From CAVDHB01 sp963608705 (GTDB lineage: Bacteria > Bacteroidota > Bacteroidia > Bacteroidales > Bacteroidaceae): 64,000 nucleotides of DNA. The notes beneath the pieces were generated by a model that saw only the letters and a list, made by a program, of their open reading frames with translations, was not told where the DNA came from and did not search any database. The stretch spans positions 1 through 64,000 of the forward strand of contig CAVDHB010000046.1 in assembly GCA_963608705.1 (NCBI GenBank), in the 5' to 3' direction. The stretch's first letter is position 1. Each line of letters opens with the position of its first letter. The position numbers and the translations under genes are program-made. Shown here piece by piece: positions 1-8,352 of the stretch.

Positions 1-111
1 GAGAGGAAGGCACGGGAAAGGTCAGAAGATAAAATAGAATTAACTGATGGTAAATAATTTAGCAATTAGAATCTTCCGACCGCTCATGATTTGGAATCCT
101 CATACTCGTGG

Positions 112-134
112 CCGGCGGATTACAAATCCGCCGG
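112..134. repeat. Palindromic hairpin downstream of the uxu operon
   Basis: A 10-bp perfect stem (CCGGCGGATT at 112-121 paired with AATCCGCCGG at 125-134) with a 3-base loop lies about 57 bp past the uxuB stop codon. There is no T-run on either side, so it is a poor intrinsic terminator. It could be a dispersed palindromic repeat or a structured 3' end that protects the uxu mRNA. The rest of bases 1-190 shows no coding sequence that I can support. Confidence 0.5.
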
Positions 135-190
135 AACTTAAATCAACAATACAAATATAATGCTTTTATACTTATATCTGAAAAGTCAGA

Positions 191-1003
191 CTATACTCCG
201 CTGAAGGCCAGGAAACCGCCATCCACAGGCAGTGTCACACCCGTGATGAAACTGGCGGCGGGACTGCTCAGGAACTGCACGGCTCCGTTCAGCTCGCTGA
301 TGTCGCCGAAACGACGCATCGGGGTCTTGTTGATGACTTTCTTGCTGCGGTCTGTCAGACTGCCGTCGGGGTTGATGAGGACTTTCTTGTTCTGGTGGCC
401 GATGAAGAAACCGGGCGCGATGGCGTTCACGCGGATTTTCTCGCCGAACTTCAAGGCCATCTCGGTGGCCAGCCATTTCGTGAAGGTGATGACACCGCTC
501 TTGGCCACGGAGTAGCCCGGCACACGGGTCAAGGTCTCGTAAGCAGCCATGGAAGAGACGTTCACGATGCTGCCTTCGCCTTGCTTAGACATCACCTCGC
601 CAAACACGAGGCAAGGATAGACTGTGCCGTTCAAGTTGAGGTTCAGCACCTTGTCATAGTCCGCCACTTTCATGTCGAAGACCGTCTGCTCCGGGGTCAG
701 CGTACCGCCGGGGATATTTCCACCTGCGGCATTGACCAAGATGTCAATGTGTCCCCATTCTTTCACTAACTTATCCTTCAACGCTTTCAAAGAGTCCATG
801 TCGAGTACGTCACACACCGCACCCTGCACGTCTCCACAGGCGGAAAGCTCTTTCACCATATTGTCCACACGATCCTGGTGTGCGCCAGTGATGAAAACCT
901 TGGCACCTGCCTGCAAGAAACCACGGGCTATGTTGCTGCCCAATACGCCGGAACCGCCCGTGATGACGGCTGTTTTTCCGGCAATGCTAAACATTTCGTT
1001 CAT
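191..1003 (-). CDS. uxuB: SDR-family D-mannonate oxidoreductase (fructuronate reductase)
   Basis: This is a 270-residue short-chain dehydrogenase. The Rossmann motif TGGSGVLG is at 15-22, NAAGG at 91-95, and the catalytic Ser/Tyr/Lys set at S150-151, Y164 and K168. In the hexuronate pathway such enzymes interconvert D-fructuronate and D-mannonate with NAD(P)H in the cytoplasm. The specific call rests on context: mannonate dehydratase ends only 10 bp upstream on the same strand, and a hexuronate-type transporter lies further upstream. Bacteroidetes commonly use this SDR enzyme in place of the long-chain UxuB of enterobacteria. The SDR assignment is firm; the substrate is inferred from neighbours. 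Confidence 0.85.
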   Translation of the reverse strand: MNEMFSIAGKTAVITGGSGVLGSNIARGFLQAGAKVFITGAHQDRVDNMVKELSACGDVQGAVCDVLDMDSLKALKDKLVKEWGHIDILVNAAGGNIPGGTLTPEQTVFDMKVADYDKVLNLNLNGTVYPCLVFGEVMSKQGEGSIVNVSSMAAYETLTRVPGYSVAKSGVITFTKWLATEMALKFGEKIRVNAIAPGFFIGHQNKKVLINPDGSLTDRSKKVINKTPMRRFGDISELNGAVQFLSSPAASFITGVTLPVDGGFLAFSGV

Positions 1004-1013
1004 ATTTCCAATC

Positions 1014-2201
1014 TTATTTGTATTCTTTCTTTATTCCCAACTCGTCATCTACCGTAGCCATGATGCCTTCCACCTGTCCCAAGGCCATCATGCGGCCATG
1101 GAACGAATAGCCTGCGTTGTAGCCCCGTTTCTCGTCTCCCAACATCAAGCGGGCATGGTCCACACGCATCGGCACATTGGGACGCTCTTTCTCGAAGATA
1201 CGCACTAATTCGATGATGTGCGCGCGGCCTCCTAAATGAGTGGCCTCGATGAAGTCGCCGTTAGGCAGCACATTGGTACTGCGGAGATGCACGAAATGCG
1301 TGCGGGAAGCGAACTGACGCGCCAATGCGGGAATGTCGTTCTGCGCACCGGCACTCAAAGAACCGGCACAGAAGGTCAGTCCGTTGTGCGGATTGTCCAC
1401 GGCATCCAAGAACCACTTGATGTCCTCGCCACAGGTCACGATACGGGGCAGCCCCAGCAACTGACGGGGAGGGTCATCGGGATGGACACACATATTGATG
1501 TCGTATTTGTCGCAAACGGGCATGATGGCACTGAGGAAGTAGCGCATATTCTCCCGCAATTCCTCACGGCCTATGCCGTCATAAAGCGCCAGCAGACTGC
1601 GGAAGACCTCCACAGGCTTCTGCTCGTCGGCGGAGATATTGCCGTTGACAAAGCCCTGTGTCTTCACGATGATGTTCTCCACCAAACGATGGCGACCTTC
1701 ATCCGTCATGGTCTTGTCGAGTTCCTCCACCTTTTGCAAGTCCTCTGCGGAATAGTCATTCTCCGCACCTTTCCGCTTCAGAATCTTGATTTCAAAATAT
1801 GCGAACTCGATACGGTTGAAGTACAAAGAGCTTGTGCCGTCGTCCCAGGGATGCTCCAACTCCGTGCGCGCCCAGTCCAGCACCGGCATGAAGTTATAGC
1901 AAATGGTCTTCACTCCGGCCTTTCCCAGGTTCTCCAGACTGACGATGTATTTCTCAATCAGTTCGTCCCGGTCTTTTCCGGCGTATTTGATAGACTCGCT
2001 CACGGGCAGACTCTCCACGACAGACCAGCGCAAGCCAGCCTCCTCGATGTAGTTTTTCAAGTCCATGATGGCCTCATACGTCCAGATTTCGCCATTGGGC
2101 ACGTCATGCAGCGCAGTCACGATTCCTTCCACGCCTATTTGTCTGAGCATCGACAAGGTGATTTTATCTTTCTTGCCGAACCATCTCCATGTTTTTTCCA
2201 T
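1014..2201 (-). CDS. uxuA: Mannonate dehydratase
   Basis: A 395-residue cytoplasmic enzyme of the UxuA family, full length. It dehydrates D-mannonate to 2-keto-3-deoxygluconate, the step linking glucuronate and galacturonate breakdown to the KDG branch. Recognisable family blocks are CVHPDDPP at 238-245, FCAGSLSAG near 278-286 and HFVHLRS at 302-308, which carry the metal-binding Cys and His residues. It is the first gene of a two-gene operon with uxuB and has its own promoter about 30 bp upstream. The kdgK and kdgA genes expected to complete the route are not in the window. Confidence 0.95.
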   Translation of the reverse strand: MEKTWRWFGKKDKITLSMLRQIGVEGIVTALHDVPNGEIWTYEAIMDLKNYIEEAGLRWSVVESLPVSESIKYAGKDRDELIEKYIVSLENLGKAGVKTICYNFMPVLDWARTELEHPWDDGTSSLYFNRIEFAYFEIKILKRKGAENDYSAEDLQKVEELDKTMTDEGRHRLVENIIVKTQGFVNGNISADEQKPVEVFRSLLALYDGIGREELRENMRYFLSAIMPVCDKYDINMCVHPDDPPRQLLGLPRIVTCGEDIKWFLDAVDNPHNGLTFCAGSLSAGAQNDIPALARQFASRTHFVHLRSTNVLPNGDFIEATHLGGRAHIIELVRIFEKERPNVPMRVDHARLMLGDEKRGYNAGYSFHGRMMALGQVEGIMATVDDELGIKKEYK

Positions 2202-2229
2202 TTCTCTTGTTCTATTAAGTTAGTTCTCG

Positions 2230-2261
2230 CAAAGTTACTATTTAAAATGATTATTCGCAAA
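2230..2261 (-). promoter_or_regulatory. uxuAB promoter, Bacteroidales type
   Basis: Read on the minus strand, TTTG (complement of 2258-2261) and TAACTTTG (complement of 2230-2237) are separated by exactly 20 bp. This matches the Bacteroides -33/-7 consensus. It sits 29 bp upstream of the uxuA start, so uxuAB can be expressed apart from the transporter gene. Confidence 0.75.
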
Positions 2262-2286
2262 TATACCGCTAATCAACATTGTCCAA

Positions 2287-2380
2287 GTAGAGACGCGATT
2301 CATCGCGTCTCCACATTCATCAGTGATGAATTATATTAAAACACCATGAAAAGCGGAGACGCGATGAATCGCGTCTCTAC
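2287..2380. repeat. REPIN-like pair of inverted palindromes, copy 1
   Basis: Two 26-bp near-palindromes face each other: 2287-2312 (core GAGACGCGATTCATCGCGTC) and 2355-2380, its reverse complement, with a 42-bp spacer. Each arm can form a hairpin alone and the two can pair with each other. The element lies just past the 3' end of the transporter gene and may act as its terminator. A second copy at 4066-4175 shares the arms and the spacer words CATTCATCAGTGATGAA, so this is a dispersed family. A lone related palindrome occurs at 61053. Confidence 0.85.
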
Positions 2381-2419
2381 CAGTGGTACGATAGTGGATA
2401 ATCATACTATTTAATGCAA

Positions 2420-3895
2420 TTACTTGTCCGCTTTGACCGGCTTATATTTCGGCACCAACGCCTTTATCAAGAACCAGCTGATGATATAAGCCAGCGAACA
2501 GATGCAGAAGATAATCATGTATCCGGCCTGGATTCCATGGAATCCCAGTGCCTGCATATCGGTCTCTTTGGCATAGGTGAAGAGCACGCCGGATCCCTTG
2601 TTCAGCAAGAAGCATCCCACACCTCCGGCCATACCGCTGACACCCGTAATCGTGGCTACGGCAGACTTGGGGAACAAGTCACTACCGATACTGTACGCAT
2701 TGGCGCTCCAGCTCTGGTGAGCCGCTCCGATGATACCGATGATGATGATGGGGAACCAGCAGGAAATGCCGCCCAAAGGTTGCGCGAACAAGCCCAACAG
2801 AGGGAAGAAAGCGAAGAAAAGCATGGAGTTCACACGTCCCTGGTAAGACTTTCCGCCGCTTTTACGGATGAACCACGTAGTCAACGCGCCACCTCCGATA
2901 GAAGCCATGGAAATCACATACAGCACGAAGATAAGCATGATGCCCATCCAGGAGTCGGAAGAGTAGCCATACACGTCTTTCACGTAAGCAGGCGCCCAGA
3001 AAAGGAAGAACCACCACACGCCGTCCGGAATAAAACGGGCCAGAATAGCCGCCCAGGTCTGACGGTAAGTGAAGTATTTCCAAAGGCTCATCTTGGGCTC
3101 TTTCTTCTCTTCCTTCTTCTCGTCCTGCGCCTCAGTCTGAGAGGCCGTGTCCTGCTCGATATACGCCAGCTCAGCGGCGTTCACCTGCTTCTTGCGGCGA
3201 GGCTTGTCATACACAAAGAGCCATGCGCCCATCCAGATATAACCGATAGCACCGATGACAATGAAGGCCATCTCCCAGCCGAACTGACGAGCCAGGATAG
3301 GAATGGTGAAAGGAGCCAGCAACGCACCGATTTGCGCACCGGAGTTGAAGACGGTGGTAGCGAACGCACGGTCTTTCTTGGGGAAGTATTCCGCCGTCAC
3401 CTTGATGGCGGCAGGGAAGTTGCCCGACTCGCCAATGGCCAGCACGCAACGGGCGGCCAAGAACAGGTACACACTCACCGTGGAAATCATCATCGTGGCG
3501 TTGGAGGCACGGAGGAATTCCTTGGCTCCTTCAAAGCCCACCAGCCAGTGTCCCGTGACGATACCGCTCGTGGCGATACCGCAGAAGGCGTGAAGGCAGG
3601 CGCCGGTAGACCACAGTCCGATGGCCCAGAGATACCCCTTCCGTGTGCCGAGGAAGTCGATCAGCTTGCCCACGAAGAGCATGCACACCGCATAGATGAT
3701 AGAGAAATACGCGGTGATGGTTCCGTAATTGGCATCCGTCCAGTCAAACTCTGGAGCGATGAAGTCTTTCCATGTCAAGGAAAGCACCTGGCGGTCCATG
3801 TAGTTGACGGCTGTCGCCAAGAACAGCATCGCACAGATGACCCACCGATAATTTGTCATTCCCGCAAAGGAGGATGATTGCTCATTACTTTTCAT
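2420..3895 (-). CDS. exuT: MFS hexuronate transporter, ExuT type
   Basis: A 491-residue major facilitator protein with about 12 hydrophobic segments and a charged cytoplasmic loop rich in Lys and Glu near 230-270, the usual central loop. The start MxxNEQSSSFAGMTNYRWVI and the segment with GESGNFPAAIK resemble anion:cation symporters of the ExuT/GudP group, which import hexuronates by proton symport across the inner membrane. It lies upstream of uxuA on the same strand but is separated by about 220 bp holding a REPIN element and the uxuA promoter, so it is probably a separate transcript. Galacturonate or glucuronate is the likely substrate. Confidence 0.85.
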   Translation of the reverse strand: MKSNEQSSSFAGMTNYRWVICAMLFLATAVNYMDRQVLSLTWKDFIAPEFDWTDANYGTITAYFSIIYAVCMLFVGKLIDFLGTRKGYLWAIGLWSTGACLHAFCGIATSGIVTGHWLVGFEGAKEFLRASNATMMISTVSVYLFLAARCVLAIGESGNFPAAIKVTAEYFPKKDRAFATTVFNSGAQIGALLAPFTIPILARQFGWEMAFIVIGAIGYIWMGAWLFVYDKPRRKKQVNAAELAYIEQDTASQTEAQDEKKEEKKEPKMSLWKYFTYRQTWAAILARFIPDGVWWFFLFWAPAYVKDVYGYSSDSWMGIMLIFVLYVISMASIGGGALTTWFIRKSGGKSYQGRVNSMLFFAFFPLLGLFAQPLGGISCWFPIIIIGIIGAAHQSWSANAYSIGSDLFPKSAVATITGVSGMAGGVGCFLLNKGSGVLFTYAKETDMQALGFHGIQAGYMIIFCICSLAYIISWFLIKALVPKYKPVKADK

Positions 3896-3952
3896 GTTGA
3901 TATTCTATAAGGTTTTTAGTCTTGTTATGAATGTTCCATTCTTTATCGCCTA

Positions 3953-3960
3953 CAAAAATA
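3953..3960 (-). promoter_or_regulatory. Probable exuT promoter -7 element
   Basis: TATTTTTG on the minus strand matches TAnnTTTG and lies 57 bp upstream of the exuT start. No clear TTTG is seen at the -33 position, so the assignment is moderate. Confidence 0.45.
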
Positions 3961-4065
3961 GGTGATTTTCCATGAAAACAAGAGGAAGAATCGTTCAAAA
4001 AAGATGTAGTTTTCTCCATTTCATGAAAAAACAACGGAAAAATCTTCCTACGTGACCATCAATCA

Positions 4066-4175
4066 GTAGAGACGCGATTCATCGCGTCTCCAGTTTCCGC
4101 ATTCATCAGTGATGAAAACCCATAGGAATGTAAAAAGCGATGAAAAAGCGGAGACGCGATGAATCGCGTCTCTAC
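4066..4175. repeat. REPIN-like pair of inverted palindromes, copy 2
   Basis: Arms at 4066-4091 and 4150-4175 are identical to the arms of the element at 2287-2380 and in the same arrangement. The spacer is 58 bp instead of 42 bp and shares the words CATTCATCAGTGATGAA and GATGAAAAAGC. It fills much of the 348-bp gap between exuT and the yqeY-like gene. No gene is visible in that gap. Confidence 0.85.
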
Positions 4176-4190
4176 TCTGTATAATCATGA

Positions 4191-4220
4191 AAAACATCCA
4201 CGGTTTCCCGTGGATGTTTT
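4191..4220 (-). terminator. Intrinsic terminator of the dcw operon
   Basis: A 13-bp perfect stem (AAAACATCCACGG at 4191-4203 with CCGTGGATGTTTT at 4208-4220) and a 4-base loop lie 23 bp past the stop of the last gene. On the minus strand the stem is followed by a T-run. It closes the whole rsmH-to-yqeY transcript. Confidence 0.85.
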
Positions 4221-4243
4221 ATGCTTGTGGTCTCTTGTGAGAC

Positions 4244-4693
4244 TCAGGCCAACAACTGCTTTACCAAAGCGGAGATAGCTTTACCCTCGGCCTGTCCAGC
4301 TAATTTCTTGGTGGCGATGCCCATCACCTTTCCCATGTCTTTCATGGAGGTGGCTCCCGTCTCGGCTATCACAGCCTCCACGGCTTTCTTCAAATCCTCT
4401 TCGGAAAGGGGTTTAGGCAGGTATTCCTTGATGACTCTCACCTGCGCCAATTCCTCCTCAGCCAAATCCGGGCGTTTCTGCTCGTTGTAGATAGCGGCGG
4501 ATTCCTCTCCCTGCTTGGCCAGCTTCTGCATAATCTTCATAGCGGCCTCGTCGGTCAGTTCTCCGTCAGAACCCGGAGCGGTCTTCGCTTCCAAGAAACA
4601 TTTCTTGATGTTGCGCAATGTCTCCAGTCTCACTTTGTCGCGATTCTTCATCGCCGACTTGATATCTTCGCTGATAGTATCAAATAATGCCAT
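4244..4693 (-). CDS. GatB/YqeY domain protein
   Basis: A 149-residue helical cytoplasmic protein starting MALFDTISEDIKSAMKNRDK, typical of the free-standing YqeY family at its usual length. The family shares a domain with the tail of the GatB amidotransferase subunit, and a tRNA-related role has been suggested but is not established. It is the last gene of the division cluster, 49 bp after ftsZ, and is followed by a strong terminator. Nothing in it looks broken. Confidence 0.9.
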   Translation of the reverse strand: MALFDTISEDIKSAMKNRDKVRLETLRNIKKCFLEAKTAPGSDGELTDEAAMKIMQKLAKQGEESAAIYNEQKRPDLAEEELAQVRVIKEYLPKPLSEEDLKKAVEAVIAETGATSMKDMGKVMGIATKKLAGQAEGKAISALVKQLLA

Positions 4694-4742
4694 GATATAG
4701 TTGTTAATTTAAATCGTTGATTCGTTTAGGATACGCATCTCC

Positions 4743-6065
4743 TTAAAACACAATTTTAGCAGAGCCAGATTCGGAAGAGGATTCTTCTTTTTCCTCTGTA
4801 TGTGCCACGGGTTGTGCCGTCGTCTTCAGGGAGAGTTTCTTCAACTCGTTCAGGTCTTCCTTTGTGCGCTTATAGGCAGGAATGCTGTCAATGCGGTTTA
4901 TCACATCTTCATTGTCCAGGTCTTCCGCAGGGAAGCAGTACAAATGGTAACGAGGTTGGGAGGACTGGTTCTGGTCGTGGTAGTATTTTCCACGGCGCTG
5001 GTCTTTCTCTTCCTCGTCGTTGTCCACGACAGACACCTGTTTGGACTGGGTGTCCTGCTGTTTGGAGCCTAACTGGTGGATGGTTTCCAAGTCGAAACCG
5101 CTGGCAAGAATCGTCACCTTTATCTTCTTGTCGAGCGTCTGGTCGTAGGTGACACCCCACTTGCACTCAAACTTGCGTTTGAGCTTCTTCATGAACTCCT
5201 GCACTTCCAGCATCTCGTCCACGCCCAAGGCGCATTTCTCGTCCGTATTGTTATAGGCGATGTTCAGCAATATCTTCTTGGCGTTGTAGACATCGTTGTT
5301 ATTGAGCAAGGGAGAATGCAACGCTTCCTGAATGGCGTTCTTGATACGCCCCTCTCCTTCTCCATAACCGATACTCATGATGGCCACTCCACCGTCTTTC
5401 AAAGTGGTGGTCACATCGTTGAAGTCAAGGTTTATGTAACCGTGTCCCATGATAATCTCGGCGATGCTTCTCGCGGCGATAGACAGCGTTTCGTCGGCAC
5501 GGCGGAAAGCTTCGTCCATCGTCTTTCCGCTACAGATATCCAGCAGACGCTGGTTGTTGATGACCAACAGTGCGTCCACGTGTTTCTTTATCTCGTCCAC
5601 GCCGTCCAAAGCCTGGTCTATCTTCTCAATACCCTCGAACAAGAACGGGATGGTGACGATACCCACGGTCAAGATTCCCATGTCTTTGGATATTTGGGCG
5701 ATGACAGGAGCGGCTCCTGTGCCGGTACCTCCTCCCATTCCCGCAGTGATGAACACCATCTTGGTGCCGTCATTCAGCATCTGCTTTATGTCCGAAATGC
5801 TTTCTTGCGCAGCGGCTTTTCCTTTCTCCGGCTTGTTTCCCGCACCAAGCCCTTCTTTTCCCAACTGGATTTTCTGGGGGACAGGAGAGTCCTGCAAGGC
5901 TTGACCGTCGGTGTTGCAAAGCACGAAAGAGACGTTGTGGATGCCTTCCCGGTACATGTGGGTCACGGCGTTTCCACCACCCCCTCCTACTCCCACCACT
6001 TTGATGATGGTCTGGGGATTCTTCTTGAAGTTGAAGTTCGTCAGTTGTTCGTTATCGTTAGCCAT
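4743..6065 (-). CDS. ftsZ: Cell division GTPase FtsZ
   Basis: A 440-residue tubulin homologue that polymerises into the division ring. The nucleotide-binding start VVGVGGGGGNAV is at 23-33 and the tubulin signature GMGGGTGTGAAP at 109-120. After the core, about 100 residues form a charged Gln/Glu/Lys-rich linker, and the C-terminus ends SGSAKIVF, a short conserved-looking tail of the kind that binds FtsA. It follows ftsA by 33 bp and precedes the yqeY-like gene, at the end of the dcw operon as in most bacteria. Confidence 0.98.
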   Translation of the reverse strand: MANDNEQLTNFNFKKNPQTIIKVVGVGGGGGNAVTHMYREGIHNVSFVLCNTDGQALQDSPVPQKIQLGKEGLGAGNKPEKGKAAAQESISDIKQMLNDGTKMVFITAGMGGGTGTGAAPVIAQISKDMGILTVGIVTIPFLFEGIEKIDQALDGVDEIKKHVDALLVINNQRLLDICSGKTMDEAFRRADETLSIAARSIAEIIMGHGYINLDFNDVTTTLKDGGVAIMSIGYGEGEGRIKNAIQEALHSPLLNNNDVYNAKKILLNIAYNNTDEKCALGVDEMLEVQEFMKKLKRKFECKWGVTYDQTLDKKIKVTILASGFDLETIHQLGSKQQDTQSKQVSVVDNDEEEKDQRRGKYYHDQNQSSQPRYHLYCFPAEDLDNEDVINRIDSIPAYKRTKEDLNELKKLSLKTTAQPVAHTEEKEESSSESGSAKIVF

Positions 6066-6098
6066 GATAGAGTTCTTTAATTGTTGATATTATTGTGC

Positions 6099-7616
6099 TC
6101 ACTCTCTTGTAAAACTGGAAACCCAATCCCCGAATTTTCTCGTAAGGACTCCCCAAACTCCCGGCTTCTGTTGCTTACAGATTTTCAACGCATTCTCCAT
6201 ACGCTGAATCTGCTCCTCCTTGTCCGGATAGTCCGTGTACAGTTTCCGAAGGCCGTTTTCCGCCTCTTTGAACTTGTCTTCCTCGATACTTTTTCTGATA
6301 GCGTCCAACTGTTCGTCAAATCGCTGTTCTCTTCGTTCCTCTTCCTCCTTCTTGGCAGCCTTTTCCTCGGCCTCTTTCTTCCTGCGGAGCACTTCGGGGT
6401 CTTCCTTCACGGGTTCCGGCTCTTCTTCTGAAGAGAAAAGATAGTCCAAGGAGTTTCCCGCACAGTTCATTTTGCCCTGCGCCATCACAGCCAACGCCGT
6501 ATTGTACAATCCCTCTTTCAACGCCTGGCTCCGGGTCTGGTCCACAATGGGTACCGGCAAGAGTTTGGCGAAGCGTAGTTTCAGCTTCTCTTCGACTTTA
6601 AAGAACGCTTTGTCCAAATTGCGGAATGAAGCGTAAGGGCCAGTGAGTACCAGTCCTCCGTGCAACTTCTCCGAAGCGAAACCCGCCTCCTTGATTTGCT
6701 GAAGCACATTCAGGACAATCTCCTGCACACGTGCCTCTATCACGCCGTTGAACTCATTGCGTTTCACTCCGAATCCGTTGGGAAGGGCAATCATCTTCGC
6801 GTTCTGCACGTCCGTGGGGTCGGTGTAGGCACTTCCATACTTCTGCAAGAGTACCTTCGCGTCTTCGATGCTGATTTCCTCCACCGTGGACAAGTCCAGC
6901 AGAATGTTCTTGTAGCCAATCGGAAGAGTGGACAAAAGACGGAGTATGTTGTTTTGATACACCATCACGGTGGTGGTGTCATAATCAAGACTCGCCAAGG
7001 CCACTCCGCTGTTCATCTCCAACGGAGACAAAAGCATACCGGCCAACGCCACCGGACGGATAAGTACATCTTCTATCTCCACATCCGCCATACGGAAACT
7101 TTCCCGCAAACGTTTGCTCAATTCTCTCCTGGCCACCACATTTTTGAAATGCCCCGTGATTTGAGAACTGATAATGCCTACGGGATCCAGCGACTTGCGC
7201 TCTCCCACCTCGTATTCCTGTGGCACCACCTGCAGCAAATCCCATTCCACTGTACAGGAATTACGGTTCTTCTCAATGATGCTGTCCACCGTTTCCCGGC
7301 TGATGACAGTTTCGGAATGAAGAGGATAGGACACCGTCTGGGAACATGTATGGAGCGAACGTCCACCGAGGCAAGTGTAGACTTTGGCGATATGTGTGTT
7401 CAACGTGGTTTCCAGTTGCTTCACTATGCTCGCAATACTATCCGCCGCCTTGTTGAGATTATAGATGACACCTCTTTCCACAAAAGCGGAGGAGTCCGCG
7501 CTGGCCACAGCCCGCACCTCCAAGTTGCCACTCTTGTTCTTCACCCCTGCGATTCCTCTCACCTTCTCGGAATCCAAGTCGATAACCGCTATAAAATAGT
7601 TATTGTTCGCTGCCAT
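6099..7616 (-). CDS. ftsA: Cell division protein FtsA
   Basis: A 505-residue actin-like protein that tethers FtsZ to the membrane. The N-terminus IAVIDLDSEKVRGIAGV is the phosphate-1 region and VLTGPYAS near 330 belongs to the ATPase fold. It is about 85 residues longer than E. coli FtsA. The extra part is a highly charged Lys/Glu coiled coil around 395-480, and the protein ends in an amphipathic segment (GVWGVLTRKFGDWVSSF) suited to membrane targeting. Its start overlaps the 3' end of ftsQ by 17 bp, so the two are translationally coupled. Confidence 0.96.
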   Translation of the reverse strand: MAANNNYFIAVIDLDSEKVRGIAGVKNKSGNLEVRAVASADSSAFVERGVIYNLNKAADSIASIVKQLETTLNTHIAKVYTCLGGRSLHTCSQTVSYPLHSETVISRETVDSIIEKNRNSCTVEWDLLQVVPQEYEVGERKSLDPVGIISSQITGHFKNVVARRELSKRLRESFRMADVEIEDVLIRPVALAGMLLSPLEMNSGVALASLDYDTTTVMVYQNNILRLLSTLPIGYKNILLDLSTVEEISIEDAKVLLQKYGSAYTDPTDVQNAKMIALPNGFGVKRNEFNGVIEARVQEIVLNVLQQIKEAGFASEKLHGGLVLTGPYASFRNLDKAFFKVEEKLKLRFAKLLPVPIVDQTRSQALKEGLYNTALAVMAQGKMNCAGNSLDYLFSSEEEPEPVKEDPEVLRRKKEAEEKAAKKEEEERREQRFDEQLDAIRKSIEEDKFKEAENGLRKLYTDYPDKEEQIQRMENALKICKQQKPGVWGVLTRKFGDWVSSFTRE

Positions 7617-8352
7617 ATTCAGTTTTCTTTTTTGTACAAATTATCTGATTCGGATATTCCAAATCAATCCTCGCGTATTTTCCCCATCCCACTATACTGA
7701 TGACTTTCTTGTAGAACAAGTCCATGCGGTTCAACTTTTCCATTGTATTGACCGGCTCACCCAGAAAGATGATGTGGTCTCCGACTCTCGGCACCAGCTC
7801 CAGCTCGTTTCGAGGTGTCACGTTAATCTGTGTGATCTGGCTGTTCCAGAAAGGCGTGTTCTGAAGATACTCGCCAATCCTCGGAAGATACTTCTGGGCG
7901 AAAGAACGGGATATATGGCCCGTGGCCACCACCAAGTCCGCCGCATTCTCCGTGGGAGGCATGATGCGTCCTCTGGCATCCAGATAATAATCATCACCGT
8001 TATCGCTCATAACCCTCATGACCGGCAACCGTTGGGTGACAGCGATACGCACCTTGCCATCCACCGTCTTGTAACAATTCACATCCTCCAGCAAGGCCAT
8101 CTTCCGCAGGCACTGCTCTATTTTGTCGCTGTTGACATATATCATCAGCTCTCCTTTGGGGTAAAGCCCCTCCTTCTGAAGCGCTTGCTGAATCTGGCCC
8201 GTCCGTATGAACCCCGCTCTCGCACTGTCCTCCACAGACACTATCACGTCCCTGCACACCTCATTGGCGTCAGGTTTGTTGAACACGGTCACTGCCGCCA
8301 CCAAATAGGCGGACAGAATGAAGAAAGAAAGTACGACAAGGACTTTTTTCAT
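7600..8352 (-). CDS. ftsQ: Cell division protein FtsQ
   Basis: A 250-residue bitopic membrane protein: a short cytoplasmic start, one membrane segment (VLVVLSFFILSAYLVAAVTV) and a periplasmic region with a POTRA-like part followed by the FtsQ beta domain. It links the cytoplasmic ring to the periplasmic wall synthases. Identification relies on topology, length and position between murC and ftsA, since FtsQ sequences diverge strongly. It overlaps murC by 4 bp (ATGA) and ftsA by 17 bp. Confidence 0.9.
   Translation of the reverse strand: MKKVLVVLSFFILSAYLVAAVTVFNKPDANEVCRDVIVSVEDSARAGFIRTGQIQQALQKEGLYPKGELMIYVNSDKIEQCLRKMALLEDVNCYKTVDGKVRIAVTQRLPVMRVMSDNGDDYYLDARGRIMPPTENAADLVVATGHISRSFAQKYLPRIGEYLQNTPFWNSQITQINVTPRNELELVPRVGDHIIFLGEPVNTMEKLNRMDLFYKKVISIVGWGKYARIDLEYPNQIICTKKKTEYGSEQ

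Noticed and set aside
1236..2339. Long plus-strand open frame opposite uxuA
   Set aside because: It is antisense to a clear uxuA gene, has no recognisable domain and shows the composition expected of a complementary-strand shadow. The same holds for the frames opposite exuT, ftsZ and ftsA.
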